A DNA stretch of 43,506 bases from Comamonadaceae bacterium (GCA_027485285.1 JAIXRH010000050.1:1-43506); one strand, 5' to 3'. Positions 1 to 9,947 are shown, counted from the first letter of the stretch. The notes: generated from the sequence alone by a model not told the origin. Numbers and translations: made by a program.

Positions 1-627
1 AACAGCGCGTCTGCGCCTTCGCTGCAAGACGCCGCCCTCGAAACATGGCCCTTGGGCAAAGCCATCGCGCAGCTGCACGGCATTTACATCTTGGCGGAAA
101 ACGCACAGGGCTTGGTCCTGATCGACATGCACGCGGCGCATGAACGCATCGTGTACGAACAGCTCAAAACACAAATGGATGCGCAGCGCATCAGCAGCCA
201 ACCGCTGTTGATTCCCGCCACCTTCCCCGCCACCGCGCAAGAAGTGGCCACTGCCGAGGCCGGCACCGATGCATTGCAGGCGTTGGGCTTAGAAATCTCC
301 ACGCTATCGAGCAAAACCTTGGCCGTGCGTGCCGTGCCTAGCACGCTGGCGCAAGGCGATGCCGTGGCTCTGGCGCGCAGCGTGTTGGCTGAATTGAGCC
401 AACACGACGCCAGCACCGTGGTGCAACGCGCCCGCAACGAACTGCTGGCCACCATGGCCTGTCACGGCGCGGTGCGCGCCAACCGCAAACTCACCCTAGA
501 CGAGATGAACGGCTTGCTGCGACAAATGGAAGTGACAGAACGTTCAGACCAATGCAACCACGGACGACCCACGTGGCGACAGCTGTCCATGCGTGAGCTC
601 GACGCGCTGTTTTTGCGCGGCCGTTGA
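1..627 (+). CDS. mutL: DNA mismatch repair protein MutL, C-terminal part
   Basis: The frame is open from the first base, so the gene begins upstream; 208 C-terminal residues are visible. This part is the MutL dimerisation/endonuclease domain. [12 protein letters not shown] (bases 124-159) corresponds to the DQHA(X)2E(X)4E metal-binding nuclease motif, with Met in place of Gln. [12 protein letters not shown] and CNHGRPTW match the downstream conserved ACHxAxR and CxHGRP blocks. This indicates the nicking type of MutL rather than the nuclease-free type of E. coli. The stop TGA overlaps by one base the ATG of the exporter that follows, suggesting translational coupling. The MutS partner lies about 37 kb away in the same window. 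Confidence 0.93.
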   Translation, partial: NSASAPSLQDAALETWPLGKAIAQLHGIYILAENAQGLVLIDMHAAHERIVYEQLKTQMDAQRISSQPLLIPATFPATAQEVATAEAGTDALQALGLEISTLSSKTLAVRAVPSTLAQGDAVALARSVLAELSQHDASTVVQRARNELLATMACHGAVRANRKLTLDEMNGLLRQMEVTERSDQCNHGRPTWRQLSMRELDALFLRGR

Positions 628-1814
628 TGTCACCCACGCTCATCATTGTGTTGTTGTCGATGCTGCTGGGCATTCAGCCCGTGGCCACCGATTTGTACTT
701 GCCCGCCCTGCCCGCCATCAAGGCGGAGTTTGGGGCAGAGCTGTCGCAGGTGCAGCTGACGCTCAGTGCATTGCTATTGGCGTTTGGCACCTCGCAGCTG
801 GTGTGGGGCCCGCTGTCGGATCGTTTTGGTCGCCGTCCTATTTTGTTGTGCGGTTTGGCCACATTCACGATGGCAGGCTTGGGCTGCGTATTGGCCAGCA
901 GCATGCAAGAGCTGATCGTCTGGCGAGCGTTGCAAGGCGCAGCCATGGGCGCGGTGGTGATGTGCGCCCGCGCGATCGTGCGCGACCTCTACACGCCCGA
1001 GACAGGTGCGGGGGTGATGTCTAAGGCACTGACCGGCTTAGCCATCTTGGCCTGCGCCAGCGCACCTTTGGGCGGCTTGCTGACCGATCTGTTGAGCTGG
1101 CATGCGGCCCTGGGTTTGGTGATGGGCTTTGGTGCCATTGCCTTGGCCTTGGTGGCTTGGAAATTCAAAGAAACCATGCACCGTAAAAACCCACGCGCGC
1201 TGCACCTCAAGGTGTTGGCCACGACATGGTGGAACATCCTGCGTCATCCCACGTTTGTGGCATTTTCTAGTGTGTCCATCTGCTCTTACGGGGCTCTGTT
1301 CACGTTCTTGGCGTCGTCCTCATTTGTGTTCATTGACTTGCTGGGTTTGGCGCGTTGGCAATACAGCTTGCTGTTGTTCACGATGGCTTTCACGTATTTG
1401 CTGGGCACGATGTTGTGTCGCCGCCTGCTGGCACGTTTTGGCGTGGCACAGACAGTGGCAATCGGTGGCGCATTCAGCTTGGTGGGGGGCTGCTTCATGG
1501 CCCTGAACACATGGCTGAACTGGCAAAGCGTGGCGGGCATGATGGGACCGTTTTATTTGTTCATCTTGGCACACGGCATTCACCAACCTTGCGGTCAAAG
1601 CGGTGCAGTGGGGCCGTTTCCCAAAGCGGCAGGGGCAGCCTCTGCCCTCGGCGGCTTCCTGATGATGGTGACGGCCTTTGCCACGGGCTTGTGGCTAGGT
1701 GCAGCCAAAGACGGTTCAGCGATGCCGATGGTGCAAAGCATCGCGTTTTGGTCGGTGTTGACGGCCTTGTCAGCTTGGGTTTTGGTGCTGCGCCGTGGAG
1801 GCCCACGTGTCTAA
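627..1814 (+). CDS. MFS drug efflux transporter, Bcr/CflA family
   Basis: A 395-residue inner-membrane protein with about 12 hydrophobic segments, the usual length for the Bcr/CflA (DHA1) proton-driven drug exporters. The N-terminus carries the family signature around [10 protein letters not shown] (first helix), and [11 protein letters not shown] in the loop after helix 2 is the MFS motif A. The start chosen is the ATG that shares its A with the mutL stop (TGATG); a TTG one codon upstream is the only other choice. The end overlaps the start of miaA by 8 bases, so mutL, this gene and miaA are probably cotranscribed. The substrate cannot be read from the sequence; sulfonamides, bicyclomycin or chloramphenicol are known for relatives. 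Confidence 0.88.
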   Translation: MSPTLIIVLLSMLLGIQPVATDLYLPALPAIKAEFGAELSQVQLTLSALLLAFGTSQLVWGPLSDRFGRRPILLCGLATFTMAGLGCVLASSMQELIVWRALQGAAMGAVVMCARAIVRDLYTPETGAGVMSKALTGLAILACASAPLGGLLTDLLSWHAALGLVMGFGAIALALVAWKFKETMHRKNPRALHLKVLATTWWNILRHPTFVAFSSVSICSYGALFTFLASSSFVFIDLLGLARWQYSLLLFTMAFTYLLGTMLCRRLLARFGVAQTVAIGGAFSLVGGCFMALNTWLNWQSVAGMMGPFYLFILAHGIHQPCGQSGAVGPFPKAAGAASALGGFLMMVTAFATGLWLGAAKDGSAMPMVQSIAFWSVLTALSAWVLVLRRGGPRV

Positions 1815-2820
1815 GCCATCGACACGCGCATCTGGCTTTGCCAGAGGCTGGTCGTTGGACGCCATCGCCTTGGTCGGCCCTACCGCCAGCGGCAAAACAG
1901 CGGCGGCCTTGGCAGTGGCCCAGCAGTGGCCGATTGAAATCATCAGCCTCGATTCCGCCTTGGTCTATCGCGGCATGGACATTGGCACGGCCAAACCCAC
2001 TGCGCAAGAGTTGGCGCAAACACCACACCACCTCATTGACATTCGCGACCCGCTGCATGCCTACAGCGCCGCTGAGTTTGCGCGTGAAGCCGCCGTGCTG
2101 ATGGCCGACATCCGTGCTCGCGGCAAGTTGCCATTGCTGGTAGGTGGCACCATGCTGTACCTCAAGGCTTTGCGCGACGGCATAGACGACCTACCCACCG
2201 CACAGCCAGAGCTGCGTGCCGAGATTGAGCAACAAGCCCACGCCTTGGGATGGCCTGCCATGCATGCCGAGCTGGCCAAGGTGGACGCCATCACCGCGGC
2301 ACGCTTGCCACCCAACGATGCACAGCGTATTTCTCGTGCGCTAGAGGTTTGGCGCGTCAGCGGCAAAGCTTTGTCCCAATGGTTTGCAGAAGGCGAAGAC
2401 ACACGCGCTGCGCAGCCGGCGCTCCATATGCCCCTGCTCTCGCTTGAGCCTGTCAACCGTGCATGGCTGCACGGGCGTATTGCGCAGCGCTTTGACACCA
2501 TGTTGGCCGGCGGGTTTTTGGCCGAGGTGCAAGCGCTGCGTGCGCGTGGCGACTTGCACATTGATTTGCCCAGCATGCGTTGTGTGGGTTATCGCCAAGC
2601 GTGGGAGTTGCTCGACAGGGCCGAGGCGACGGGGTCGCCCGTCGAAAGCATCTTGCCGCAGCTACATGAGTTAGGTGTGGCCGCCACGCGTCAGTTAGCA
2701 AAGCGTCAACTCACTTGGCTGAGGGGTATGGATGAACGCATCGTCATTGCGTGTGATGCGCCTGATGCGTTGGCGCAAACACTGACCGCTGTGTCGCGGT
2801 TTACTGCAACGGCCCTTTGA
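1807..2820 (+). CDS. miaA: tRNA dimethylallyltransferase MiaA
   Basis: Transfers a dimethylallyl group to N6 of A37 in tRNAs reading codons that begin with U. The P-loop GPTASGKT lies near the N-terminus, followed by [16 protein letters not shown], the conserved MiaA substrate-binding block, and HHLIDI, then the C-terminal SMRCVGYRQ motif. I chose GTG at 1807 because GGAGG at 1797-1801 sits 5 bases before it; an in-frame GTG at 1795 would add four residues but lacks such a site. Length is 337 residues, usual for the family. The preference for mutL-miaA proximity is common in proteobacteria, here with an exporter in between. The 3' end overlaps the convergent DUF1178 gene by 20 bases. Confidence 0.95.
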   Translation: MSKPSTRASGFARGWSLDAIALVGPTASGKTAAALAVAQQWPIEIISLDSALVYRGMDIGTAKPTAQELAQTPHHLIDIRDPLHAYSAAEFAREAAVLMADIRARGKLPLLVGGTMLYLKALRDGIDDLPTAQPELRAEIEQQAHALGWPAMHAELAKVDAITAARLPPNDAQRISRALEVWRVSGKALSQWFAEGEDTRAAQPALHMPLLSLEPVNRAWLHGRIAQRFDTMLAGGFLAEVQALRARGDLHIDLPSMRCVGYRQAWELLDRAEATGSPVESILPQLHELGVAATRQLAKRQLTWLRGMDERIVIACDAPDALAQTLTAVSRFTATAL

Positions 2821-3289
2821 GCACGTCTGGCAGCGGCATGGGCATGACGGCAATGCCCTCGTCCATCAACGCTTCTGTTTCTCGTGCAGTGGCATGGCCT
2901 CGAATGTTGCGAGGCGCAGCTTCGCCGTAGTGCATTTTGCGGGCTTCTTCAGGAAAGCTGCTGCCCACGTCTTCGGTGTTGGCCACCACATGGCGCGCTA
3001 TTTTGAGCAAGGCGGCTTGCAACTGCGCGGGCTCTAAATTGGTCACTTCTTGCAGGCCAGATAGGGTGGGGTCGGCGGGCGTGGGTGCAGAGTTGGTCTG
3101 AGCGTGGGGCGCTGATGCTGCGGAATTTAAGTTCAAACGCGGTGCGCTGAGCTTTTTGGTCACACTGGCATCGCCACACATGGGGCATGTCACCAAACCA
3201 CGGGCAATCTGGCTCTGGTAGTCGTCTTCTGAACCAAACCAGCCCTCGAACACATGCTGTTGGGTGCATTGCAGGTCTAAAACTTTCAC
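2801..3289 (-). CDS. DUF1178 family zinc-ribbon-like protein
   Basis: A 162-residue protein of the conserved DUF1178 family, whose function is unknown. The N-terminus MKVLDLQC plus a later CPMC pair (residues about 35-38) form a probable zinc ribbon; [13 protein letters not shown] between them is the family signature. The middle is Ala/Pro/Thr-rich and low in complexity, while the C-terminus ([23 protein letters not shown]) is again well conserved for the family. The start is GTG at 3289, preceded by GGAGG, and overlaps the NUDIX stop by 4 bases (GTGA), so the two are translationally coupled. The end overlaps the convergent miaA by 20 bases. Confidence 0.85.
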   Translation of the reverse strand: MKVLDLQCTQQHVFEGWFGSEDDYQSQIARGLVTCPMCGDASVTKKLSAPRLNLNSAASAPHAQTNSAPTPADPTLSGLQEVTNLEPAQLQAALLKIARHVVANTEDVGSSFPEEARKMHYGEAAPRNIRGHATARETEALMDEGIAVMPMPLPDVLKGPLQ

Positions 3290-3873
3290 ACACGCCTCCA
3301 GTCCAAAGGCCACGCACCACTGACGTGGTTTTGCAGCCAAAGCAAGCCCGTCAGGGTTTTGGCATCGGTCAATTGACCATCGCGTGACCAAGCCAAGAGC
3401 TCGTCCATGCTGGCGTCAAACACATCCAAAAATTCACCCTCGTCCAATTGGCGCTCGCCCTGGGTCAGGCCTCTTGCAAACCAAATGTCAATGAACTCTG
3501 TCGAGTAGCTGATCACCGGATGAAGCACCCCTGCATGCGCCCACTCCGTCGCGCTGTAACCTGTTTCTTCCAGCAGTTCTCGCTGCGCGCACACCAAGCG
3601 GTCTTCACCAGGGTCGAGTTTGCCTGCTGGAAACTCAATCATCACTTGCTGCACGGGATAACGGAATTGGCGCTCCATCACCAAACGGCCATCGTCACGC
3701 ATGGCAATGATCATCACAGCACCTGGGTGAATCACAAACTCACGCGAAGCCGTGTCACCGCTGGGCAAACGCACGGTGTCCCGAAAGGCATGCAGAAAGT
3801 GACCTTTGAGCAGCTCGACATGGTCGATGGTGTGCTCGATCAAATGGTCGTCGGCGGTGGGCTTGATAGTCAT
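3286..3873 (-). CDS. NUDIX hydrolase, ADP-ribose pyrophosphatase type
   Basis: A 195-residue NUDIX hydrolase that probably cleaves ADP-ribose or related nucleoside diphosphate sugars. The NUDIX box is complete at residues 84-106 (GKLDPGE...REL.EETGY), with all catalytic Glu residues present, and the upstream EFVIHPGAV and QFRYPV segments resemble NudF. I chose ATG at 3873. It lies right at the end of the U-tract of the nuo terminator and has no visible Shine-Dalgarno sequence; an in-frame TTG at 3894 inside the terminator stem is the alternative. Translation probably depends on read-through from nuoN, on a leaderless transcript, or on another promoter I cannot see. It is coupled to the DUF1178 gene. 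Confidence 0.88.
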   Translation of the reverse strand: MTIKPTADDHLIEHTIDHVELLKGHFLHAFRDTVRLPSGDTASREFVIHPGAVMIIAMRDDGRLVMERQFRYPVQQVMIEFPAGKLDPGEDRLVCAQRELLEETGYSATEWAHAGVLHPVISYSTEFIDIWFARGLTQGERQLDEGEFLDVFDASMDELLAWSRDGQLTDAKTLTGLLWLQNHVSGAWPLDWRRV

Positions 3874-3877
3874 GATC

Positions 3878-3904
3878 AAAAAAAGCCAGCTCAAGAGCTG
3901 GCTT
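3878..3904 (-). terminator. Intrinsic terminator of the nuo operon
   Basis: A perfect 10-base-pair stem (3883-3892 with 3895-3904, AAGCCAGCTC and its complement) lies 18 bases after the nuoN stop. On the minus strand it is followed by seven U residues. It is a textbook rho-independent terminator, but the U-tract ends only four bases before the ATG of the NUDIX gene. Confidence 0.88.
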
Positions 3905-3922
3905 GTGAGATGCTACACGTGC

Positions 3923-5410
3923 TTAGGTACCCAGCGTGGACACGATGGCTTTGGCACACAAAGCCATCAAGCCACCTGGCATGACGCCTAAGATCAAAAT
4001 CAGAGCGCCGTTGACGGTCAACACCAGACGCACATCCGTGCCTGCCGACACGGTGGTGGCCGTGATGGGGGCATCAAAGTACATGACCTTGACGATGCGC
4101 AAGTAGTAAAAAGCGCCAATCAACGACATCATCACCGCAAAGATGGCCAAAGCAATCGCACCAGTTTGCCCCGAAGCGATCAAAGCTTGCAACACCGACA
4201 ATTTGGCATAAAAACCAACCAGCGGAGGCACACCGGCCAACGAGAACATACAAGCCGCCATCACACCTGCGTACAAGGGGCTGCGTTGGTTCAAGCCAGC
4301 AAGGTCAGAAATTTCTTCGCTCTCAAAACCTTCTCGGGCCAACAGCAAAATGATGCCGAAAGTGGCCAAAGTGGTCAGCACATAGGTGATGACGTAAAAC
4401 ATGGCCGAGCTGTAGGCGTTGGCAGCAGCGGCCGTGTTGCCATTGACCACACCAGACATCAAGCCGATCAACACAAAACCCATTTGGGCGATGGTTGAGA
4501 AAGCCAACATGCGCTTGAGGTTGGTTTGTGCGACAGCGGCCAAGTTACCGATCAGCAAGGAGGAGATGGCCAAGACCATCAACATTTGCTGCCAGTCCAC
4601 GGCCAAGGGCAACAAGCCCTCCACCAACAAGCGGATGGTCATGGCAAAGGCTGCCAACTTTGGTGCGCCACCAATCATCAAGGTGATGGCTGTGGGTGCG
4701 CCTTGGTACACGTCGGGAATCCACATGTGGAAAGGCACCACACCAAACTTGAATGCCAAGCCGCACACCACAAAGACCAGGCCCAAGACCAACACCTGGT
4801 GCTTGATTTGGCCCGAGGCCACAGCCTTGAACACGGTGGTGATGTCGAGCGAACCTGTCGCGCCGTACAACATCGACAAGCCGTAGAGTAAGAAGCCACT
4901 GGCCATGGCGCCCAACACAAAGTATTTCATGGCCGCTTCGCTGGCCACAGCACTGTCACGGCGCAAGGCCACCAAGGCGTAGCTAGAAAGCGTGAGTAGT
5001 TCCAGACCGAGGTACAACACCAGGAAGTTGTTGCCCGAGATCATGATGAAGATGCCCAACAAGGCAAACAAGCCCAAGGTGAACAACTCGCCACCGCGCA
5101 ACATGTCACGCTCAGCCGCGTAAGGGCGGCCGTAAACCAAAGTCACCATCACAGCCAACGCCGCAAAGCACTTGAGCCAACTGCCCATGGGGTCAGACAC
5201 CACCATGTTGCCAAAGCTGTAAACCGTTTGGCCTTGTGTGGCAGCCACCGCCTCCAAATAAGCCACCACACCCATGGTGAGGAGCGACAGGACATAGGTG
5301 ATGGTGCGACGGGGGGACTTGACAGACAAGTCCACCATCGCAATCACGATGGCCATCACAGCCAACAAGATGTCGGGATAAACCGCAGCGATGCTCAGTT
5401 TTTCAAACAT
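3923..5410 (-). CDS. nuoN: NADH-quinone oxidoreductase subunit N
   Basis: One of the three antiporter-like proton-pumping subunits of respiratory complex I in the inner membrane. It has 495 residues with about 14 hydrophobic segments. The conserved core is seen in LGLELLTLSSYALV (with the key helix-5 Glu), KFGVVPFHMWIPDVYQGAPT, and NLKRMLAFSTIAQMGF, the latter two carrying the Lys residues of the proton path. It is the last nuo gene, 14 bases after nuoM, and is followed by the intrinsic terminator. Confidence 0.97.
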   Translation of the reverse strand: MFEKLSIAAVYPDILLAVMAIVIAMVDLSVKSPRRTITYVLSLLTMGVVAYLEAVAATQGQTVYSFGNMVVSDPMGSWLKCFAALAVMVTLVYGRPYAAERDMLRGGELFTLGLFALLGIFIMISGNNFLVLYLGLELLTLSSYALVALRRDSAVASEAAMKYFVLGAMASGFLLYGLSMLYGATGSLDITTVFKAVASGQIKHQVLVLGLVFVVCGLAFKFGVVPFHMWIPDVYQGAPTAITLMIGGAPKLAAFAMTIRLLVEGLLPLAVDWQQMLMVLAISSLLIGNLAAVAQTNLKRMLAFSTIAQMGFVLIGLMSGVVNGNTAAAANAYSSAMFYVITYVLTTLATFGIILLLAREGFESEEISDLAGLNQRSPLYAGVMAACMFSLAGVPPLVGFYAKLSVLQALIASGQTGAIALAIFAVMMSLIGAFYYLRIVKVMYFDAPITATTVSAGTDVRLVLTVNGALILILGVMPGGLMALCAKAIVSTLGT

Positions 5411-5424
5411 GATTCAAACCCTCT

Positions 5425-6903
5425 TTATTGCGGCAGTTTGGAAATGGCCACGTGCTTGAGTAACTCAGCCACAGACACATCCATCACGTCAGTGAACGGC
5501 TTGGGGAAGATGCCCATGGCCAACACCGCGATTGCCAACAGGCCCAACATCACAAACTCGCGGCTGTTGATGTCGGTCAATTCTTTGACGTGGTCATTGG
5601 CCACGGGGCCCAAATACACGCGCTTGATCATCCACAAAGTGTAGGCAGCGCCGAAGATCAAAGCAGAAGCTGCAGCAAAGCCAACCCAGAAGTTGTATTT
5701 GATGGCACCCAAGATGACCATCCACTCGCCCACGAAACCCGCCGTACCTGGCAAGCCGCAGTTGGCCATGCCGAACAACAAGGCAAACGCTGCAAACTTG
5801 GGCATGGTGTTGACCACGCCGCCGTAGCTGGCGATGTCACGAGAGTGCATGCGGTCATACAACACGCCGATGGACAAGAACATCGCAGCGGACACAAAGC
5901 CGTGCGCAATCATTTGTACCAAAGCACCCGACACACCGATGTCGTTGAAGATGAAAAAGCCCAAGGTCACGAAGCCCATGTGCGCCACGGATGAATAAGC
6001 CACCAGTTTCTTCATGTCTTCTTGCACCATGGCCACCAAGCCCACGTAGACCACAGCCACGAGCGACAGAGCAATCATGAGCCAAGCGTATTCGTGTGCA
6101 GCGTCGGGAGCGATCGGCATGGAGAAGCGCAAAAAACCATACGCACCGAGCTTCAACATGATCGCGGCCAGCACAGCAGAGCCGCCCGTTGGCGCTTCCA
6201 CGTGCACGTCTGGCAACCAGGTGTGCACAGGCCACATGGGCACCTTCACCGCAAACGCGGCAAAGAAAGCAAAGAACAGCAAGGTTTGCGCAGACATGGG
6301 CAATGGCAGTTTGTGCCAAGCAGCCAAATCAAAACTGCCGCCCGATTGGGTATAGAGGTAGATCAGGGCGATCAACATCAACAAAGAACCCAGCAAGGTG
6401 TACAAGAAGAACTTGAACGCCGCATAGATTTTGTTGGGGCCGCCCCACACACCGATGATCAAGTACATCGGAATCAAGGTGGCTTCAAAGAACACATAGA
6501 ACAGCATGCCGTCGGCTGCGCAAAACACGCCGATCATCAAGCCGCTCAAGACCAAGAACGCGCCCATGTATTGGTTCACGCGCTCGGTGATCACATCCCA
6601 CCCCGCGATCACAACGATCACGTTGATGAAAGCGGTCAACAAGACAAACCACATCGACAGGCCGTCAACACCGAGGTGGTAGAACACATTGAAGCGCTCG
6701 ATCCACATGGACTTTTCAACAAATTGCAAAGCAGCGGTGCTGTTGTCGAAGCCGCTGAACAGCGGCAAAGTCACCCCCAAACTGACCAGAGAACCAATCA
6801 ACGCGAACCAGCGCACGCCCTTGGCGTGTTCGTCACGCCCGAAGGCGAGCAAGATAACACCCAACAAAATTGGCGTCCAAATGGCAAGGCTCAATAAACC
6901 CAT
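5425..6903 (-). CDS. nuoM: NADH-quinone oxidoreductase subunit M
   Basis: Antiporter-like membrane subunit of complex I, 492 residues with about 14 hydrophobic segments. FFEATLIPMYLIIGVWGG carries the conserved helix-5 Glu, VKVPMWPVHTWLPDVHVEAPTGGSAV is matched in short by KVPMWPVHTWLPD, and MKKLVAYSSVAHMGF holds the conserved Lys. A good Shine-Dalgarno (AAGGAG) precedes the ATG. The gene lies 12 bases after nuoL and 14 before nuoN, as expected for a single transcript. Nothing in the sequence departs from the family. Confidence 0.97.
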   Translation of the reverse strand: MGLLSLAIWTPILLGVILLAFGRDEHAKGVRWFALIGSLVSLGVTLPLFSGFDNSTAALQFVEKSMWIERFNVFYHLGVDGLSMWFVLLTAFINVIVVIAGWDVITERVNQYMGAFLVLSGLMIGVFCAADGMLFYVFFEATLIPMYLIIGVWGGPNKIYAAFKFFLYTLLGSLLMLIALIYLYTQSGGSFDLAAWHKLPLPMSAQTLLFFAFFAAFAVKVPMWPVHTWLPDVHVEAPTGGSAVLAAIMLKLGAYGFLRFSMPIAPDAAHEYAWLMIALSLVAVVYVGLVAMVQEDMKKLVAYSSVAHMGFVTLGFFIFNDIGVSGALVQMIAHGFVSAAMFLSIGVLYDRMHSRDIASYGGVVNTMPKFAAFALLFGMANCGLPGTAGFVGEWMVILGAIKYNFWVGFAAASALIFGAAYTLWMIKRVYLGPVANDHVKELTDINSREFVMLGLLAIAVLAMGIFPKPFTDVMDVSVAELLKHVAISKLPQ

Positions 6904-6915
6904 TTTTTATTCTCC

Positions 6916-8943
6916 TTATTTGAGCCAGACGAAATAGGTCATCAGCAAGAACACGCCCAAGATCATGACCAAGGCGTAGTGGTAGAGGTAGCCAGTTTGC
7001 AGCTGACGTGTCAGTGACGAGACCCAGCCCACCAACTTCCAAGACGCGTTCACCACACCACCTTCGATGATGGCCTGGTCGCCACCCTTCCACAAACCTG
7101 TGCCCAAAGCGCGCGCGCCTCGGGCCAAGACGTTTTCGTTGAACCAATCCAAGTAGTACTTGTTTTCGAATAAGACATAAATGGGATGGCACGCACGCTT
7201 GATCGCTGCAGGCACTGCTGGGTTGATCATGTACATGTAGTAAGACGCCACCACACCCGCAACAGCCAACCAGAACGGTGCGGTGCTCAAGGCATGCAAG
7301 GCCATGGCGACAGCGCCGTGGTAGTGGTGCGCCAACACAGCCATGGCTGGATGCTTGTCGGTGTTGACGACGATCGCATCTTTGAAAAATTCGCCGAACA
7401 CCAGCGGATCGATGGTGTAAAAACCAATCAGCACAGACGGAATTGCCAGCAACACCAAAGGCACTGTCACCACCCATGGGGACTCATGTGGGGCGTGGTG
7501 CTCCTCGTGGCCATGGTGTGCCGCATGGTCATCATGCGCGTGGTGCGCGTCAGGGTTTTGGTCGTAACGCTCTTTGCCGTGGAACACGAGGAAGTACATG
7601 CGGAACGAATAGAACGCCGTCACAAACACACCCGCCAACACAGCGAAGTGTGCAAAGCCTGCGCCCGGCAAGGTGCTTTCAGCCACCGCTTCGATGATGC
7701 TGTCTTTGGAATAGAAGCCCGAGAAAAACGGCGTACCGATCAAGGCCAACGAACCCAATAACGAAGTGATCCAAGTGATCGGCATGTACTTGCGCACGCC
7801 GCCCATCCAACGGATGTCTTGGTTGTGATGCATGCCCATGATGACGGAGCCCGCACCCAAGAACAGCAAGGCTTTGAAGAACGCGTGGGTCATCAGGTGA
7901 AACACGGCCACAGAGTAAGCCGATGCACCCAAGGCAACCGTCATATAACCAAGCTGAGAGAGCGTGGAATAAGCCACGACGCGTTTGATGTCGTTTTGAA
8001 TCAAACCCAAGAAGCCCATGAACAAGGCGGTGATGGCGCCAATCACCAAAATGAAATTCAGCGCCGTGTCTGACAGCTCAAAGAAAGGCGACATGCGGGC
8101 CACCATGAAGATACCGGCTGTCACCATGGTCGCTGCGTGAATCAACGCAGAGATCGGGGTGGGACCTTCCATGGAGTCGGGCAACCAGACGTGGAGTGGG
8201 AACTGAGCCGACTTGCCCATCGCGCCGATGAACAAACAGATACAAATCACGGTCACCAACATCCAGTCTGTCCCGGGAAAGGTGATCGTGCCCAACTCAG
8301 CGGCTTTCGCAAACGCTTCGGTGTAGTTCAAAGTACCGCCATAGGCAGCGATCAAACCAATCCCCAAAATGAAGCCGAAGTCACCCACGCGGTTGACCAA
8401 GAAGGCCTTCATATTGGCAAAAATTGCTGTGGGTTTGTTGAACCAGAAACCAATCAACAGGTAAGACACCAAGCCCACCGCTTCCCAACCGAAGAACAGT
8501 TGCAACATGTTGTTGCTCATCACCAGCATCAACATGGAGAAAGTGAACAACGAGATGTAAGAGAAGAAGCGGTTGTAGCCCTCATCTTCTTTCATGTAGC
8601 CCATGGTGTAGATGTGAACCATCAACGACACAAAAGTCACCACGCACATCATCATGGCGGTGAGGCCATCGACCATGAAGCCGATTTCCATTTTCAAATC
8701 GCCCACCATCATCCAGGTGTAGAGGGTTTCATTGAAACGCGCGCCGTCTATGGCCACGCTGTAAAGCGTCATGGCCGACAACACGAAGGCGATGAACACG
8801 CCCAAAATGGTGAGCGTGTGGGTCAAGCCACGGCCAATTTGGTTACCGCCAAAGCGCGTACCAAAAATACCAGCCAGGGCAGCGCCCACCAGCGGCGCCA
8901 AAGGCACGGCCAGCAACGTAGAAGCTTGCAGGGTTTGAGACAT
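6916..8943 (-). CDS. nuoL: NADH-quinone oxidoreductase subunit L
   Basis: The distal proton-pumping subunit of complex I, 675 residues, with the long lateral amphipathic helix expected toward the C-terminus. FFGWEAVGLVSYLLIG (around residue 154) contains the key Glu. KSAQFPLHVWLPDSMEGPTP and NDIKRVVAYSTLSQLGYM carry the proton-path Lys and His. Residues 467-486 form a His-rich loop with ten His in twenty positions, inserted after FHGKERYDQNPD. The gene starts 6 bases after nuoK and ends 12 before nuoM. Confidence 0.97.
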   Translation of the reverse strand: MSQTLQASTLLAVPLAPLVGAALAGIFGTRFGGNQIGRGLTHTLTILGVFIAFVLSAMTLYSVAIDGARFNETLYTWMMVGDLKMEIGFMVDGLTAMMMCVVTFVSLMVHIYTMGYMKEDEGYNRFFSYISLFTFSMLMLVMSNNMLQLFFGWEAVGLVSYLLIGFWFNKPTAIFANMKAFLVNRVGDFGFILGIGLIAAYGGTLNYTEAFAKAAELGTITFPGTDWMLVTVICICLFIGAMGKSAQFPLHVWLPDSMEGPTPISALIHAATMVTAGIFMVARMSPFFELSDTALNFILVIGAITALFMGFLGLIQNDIKRVVAYSTLSQLGYMTVALGASAYSVAVFHLMTHAFFKALLFLGAGSVIMGMHHNQDIRWMGGVRKYMPITWITSLLGSLALIGTPFFSGFYSKDSIIEAVAESTLPGAGFAHFAVLAGVFVTAFYSFRMYFLVFHGKERYDQNPDAHHAHDDHAAHHGHEEHHAPHESPWVVTVPLVLLAIPSVLIGFYTIDPLVFGEFFKDAIVVNTDKHPAMAVLAHHYHGAVAMALHALSTAPFWLAVAGVVASYYMYMINPAVPAAIKRACHPIYVLFENKYYLDWFNENVLARGARALGTGLWKGGDQAIIEGGVVNASWKLVGWVSSLTRQLQTGYLYHYALVMILGVFLLMTYFVWLK

Positions 8944-8949
8944 AGTGAA

Positions 8950-9258
8950 TTAACCCTTGAGCGTGTTGAGTTCATCCACGTTGATGCTGGACTTGTTGCG
9001 GAACAACTGCACCAGAATCGCCAAGCCAATGGCAGACTCAGCAGCCGCCACGGTCAAGATGAAGAAAACAAAAATTTGACCGTTCAAATCACCCAAGTAA
9101 TGAGAGAACGCCACGAAGTTCATGTTGACCGCGAGCAACATCAGTTCAATCGCCATCAACAAGACGATCAAGTTTTTACGGTTCAAGAAGATGCCGATCA
9201 CAGAGAGCGCAAACAAAATCGCGCCCAAGGTAAGAAAGTGGCCTAAGGTGATGATCAT
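8950..9258 (-). CDS. nuoK: NADH-quinone oxidoreductase subunit K
   Basis: Small membrane subunit (102 residues, three hydrophobic segments) that links the antiporter-like subunits to the quinone site in complex I. The acidic residue in helix 2 ([10 protein letters not shown]) and the one in helix 3 ([10 protein letters not shown]) are both present; these glutamates are required for proton translocation in the family. Its ATG overlaps the nuoJ stop by four bases (ATGA). Confidence 0.97.
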   Translation of the reverse strand: MIITLGHFLTLGAILFALSVIGIFLNRKNLIVLLMAIELMLLAVNMNFVAFSHYLGDLNGQIFVFFILTVAAAESAIGLAILVQLFRNKSSINVDELNTLKG

Positions 9259-9947
9259 TCTTGTGTCTCCGGTTTGACCGCATCCATCTTGATCAGCGTC
9301 ACACGGTCGCGGGCCTTGACGCGAGCTTGTTCGCTCGCATTTTGGAATTTGCTGTCCTTGCGCGCGCGCAAAGTCAAAGCGATGGCAGCAATCAAAGCCA
9401 CCAACAAAATCAGGGCCGCCACTTGCACGGGGTACAGATACTCGGTGTAGAGCAAGATCCCCAAGGCTTTGGTGTTGGAGACTTGCGCCACCACCACATG
9501 GCCCACGTCAGCGACAGAAGCCGCATCCACAGGCGCAACAGCTGTGACCGCCGCTGGCGAAATAACTTGGGCTGCCACTTGCTGGCGGGGTTCACTGATG
9601 CGAAAACCACCCAACAACACAGCCGCCAATTCGAGGGCAATCACCGCGCCCACCGTGGCTGCGAGAGGAAAGTGTTTCCAAAAGCCTTGGCGAATGCTGT
9701 CGATGTTGATGTCCAGCATCATCACCACGAACAAGAACAAAACCATCACCGCGCCCACATACACAAGCACCAGGGTGATGGACAAAAATTCTGCTTTGAG
9801 CAACATCCAGATGCCCGAAGCTTGAAAGAAAGCCAAGACCAAGTAGAGCGCCGCATGCACAGGGTTACGCGATGTGATGACGCGGAATGACGCAAACAGC
9901 ATGACGGCTGAAAACGCATAAAAAAGAGCCGATTGAACGTCCATCAT
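9255..9947 (-). CDS. nuoJ: NADH-quinone oxidoreductase subunit J
   Basis: Membrane subunit of complex I, 230 residues and five hydrophobic segments. [14 protein letters not shown] and [20 protein letters not shown] are the family cores; the latter is the helix with the pi-bulge. A hydrophilic stretch rich in Ala and Val (about residues 110-155) separates helices 4 and 5. I chose ATG at 9947, with GAAAGA as a weak ribosome site; a second ATG at 9944 and a TTG at 9959 (which would overlap the nuoI stop) are alternatives. The end overlaps nuoK. Confidence 0.94.
   Translation of the reverse strand: MMDVQSALFYAFSAVMLFASFRVITSRNPVHAALYLVLAFFQASGIWMLLKAEFLSITLVLVYVGAVMVLFLFVVMMLDINIDSIRQGFWKHFPLAATVGAVIALELAAVLLGGFRISEPRQQVAAQVISPAAVTAVAPVDAASVADVGHVVVAQVSNTKALGILLYTEYLYPVQVAALILLVALIAAIALTLRARKDSKFQNASEQARVKARDRVTLIKMDAVKPETQE

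Noticed and set aside
1355-2101. Open frame of 248 codons across the exporter and miaA
   Set aside because: It spans two clear genes in another frame and its translation looks random.
6022-6897. Plus-strand open frame of 291 codons antisense to nuoM
   Set aside because: Same reason: low-complexity His/Gln-rich translation on the opposite strand of a certain gene.
8137-9246. Long plus-strand open frame of 369 codons antisense to nuoL-nuoK
   Set aside because: Its translation is rich in His, Gln and Arg without any fold-like pattern and covers well-established nuo genes. It is a frame shadow produced by codon bias.
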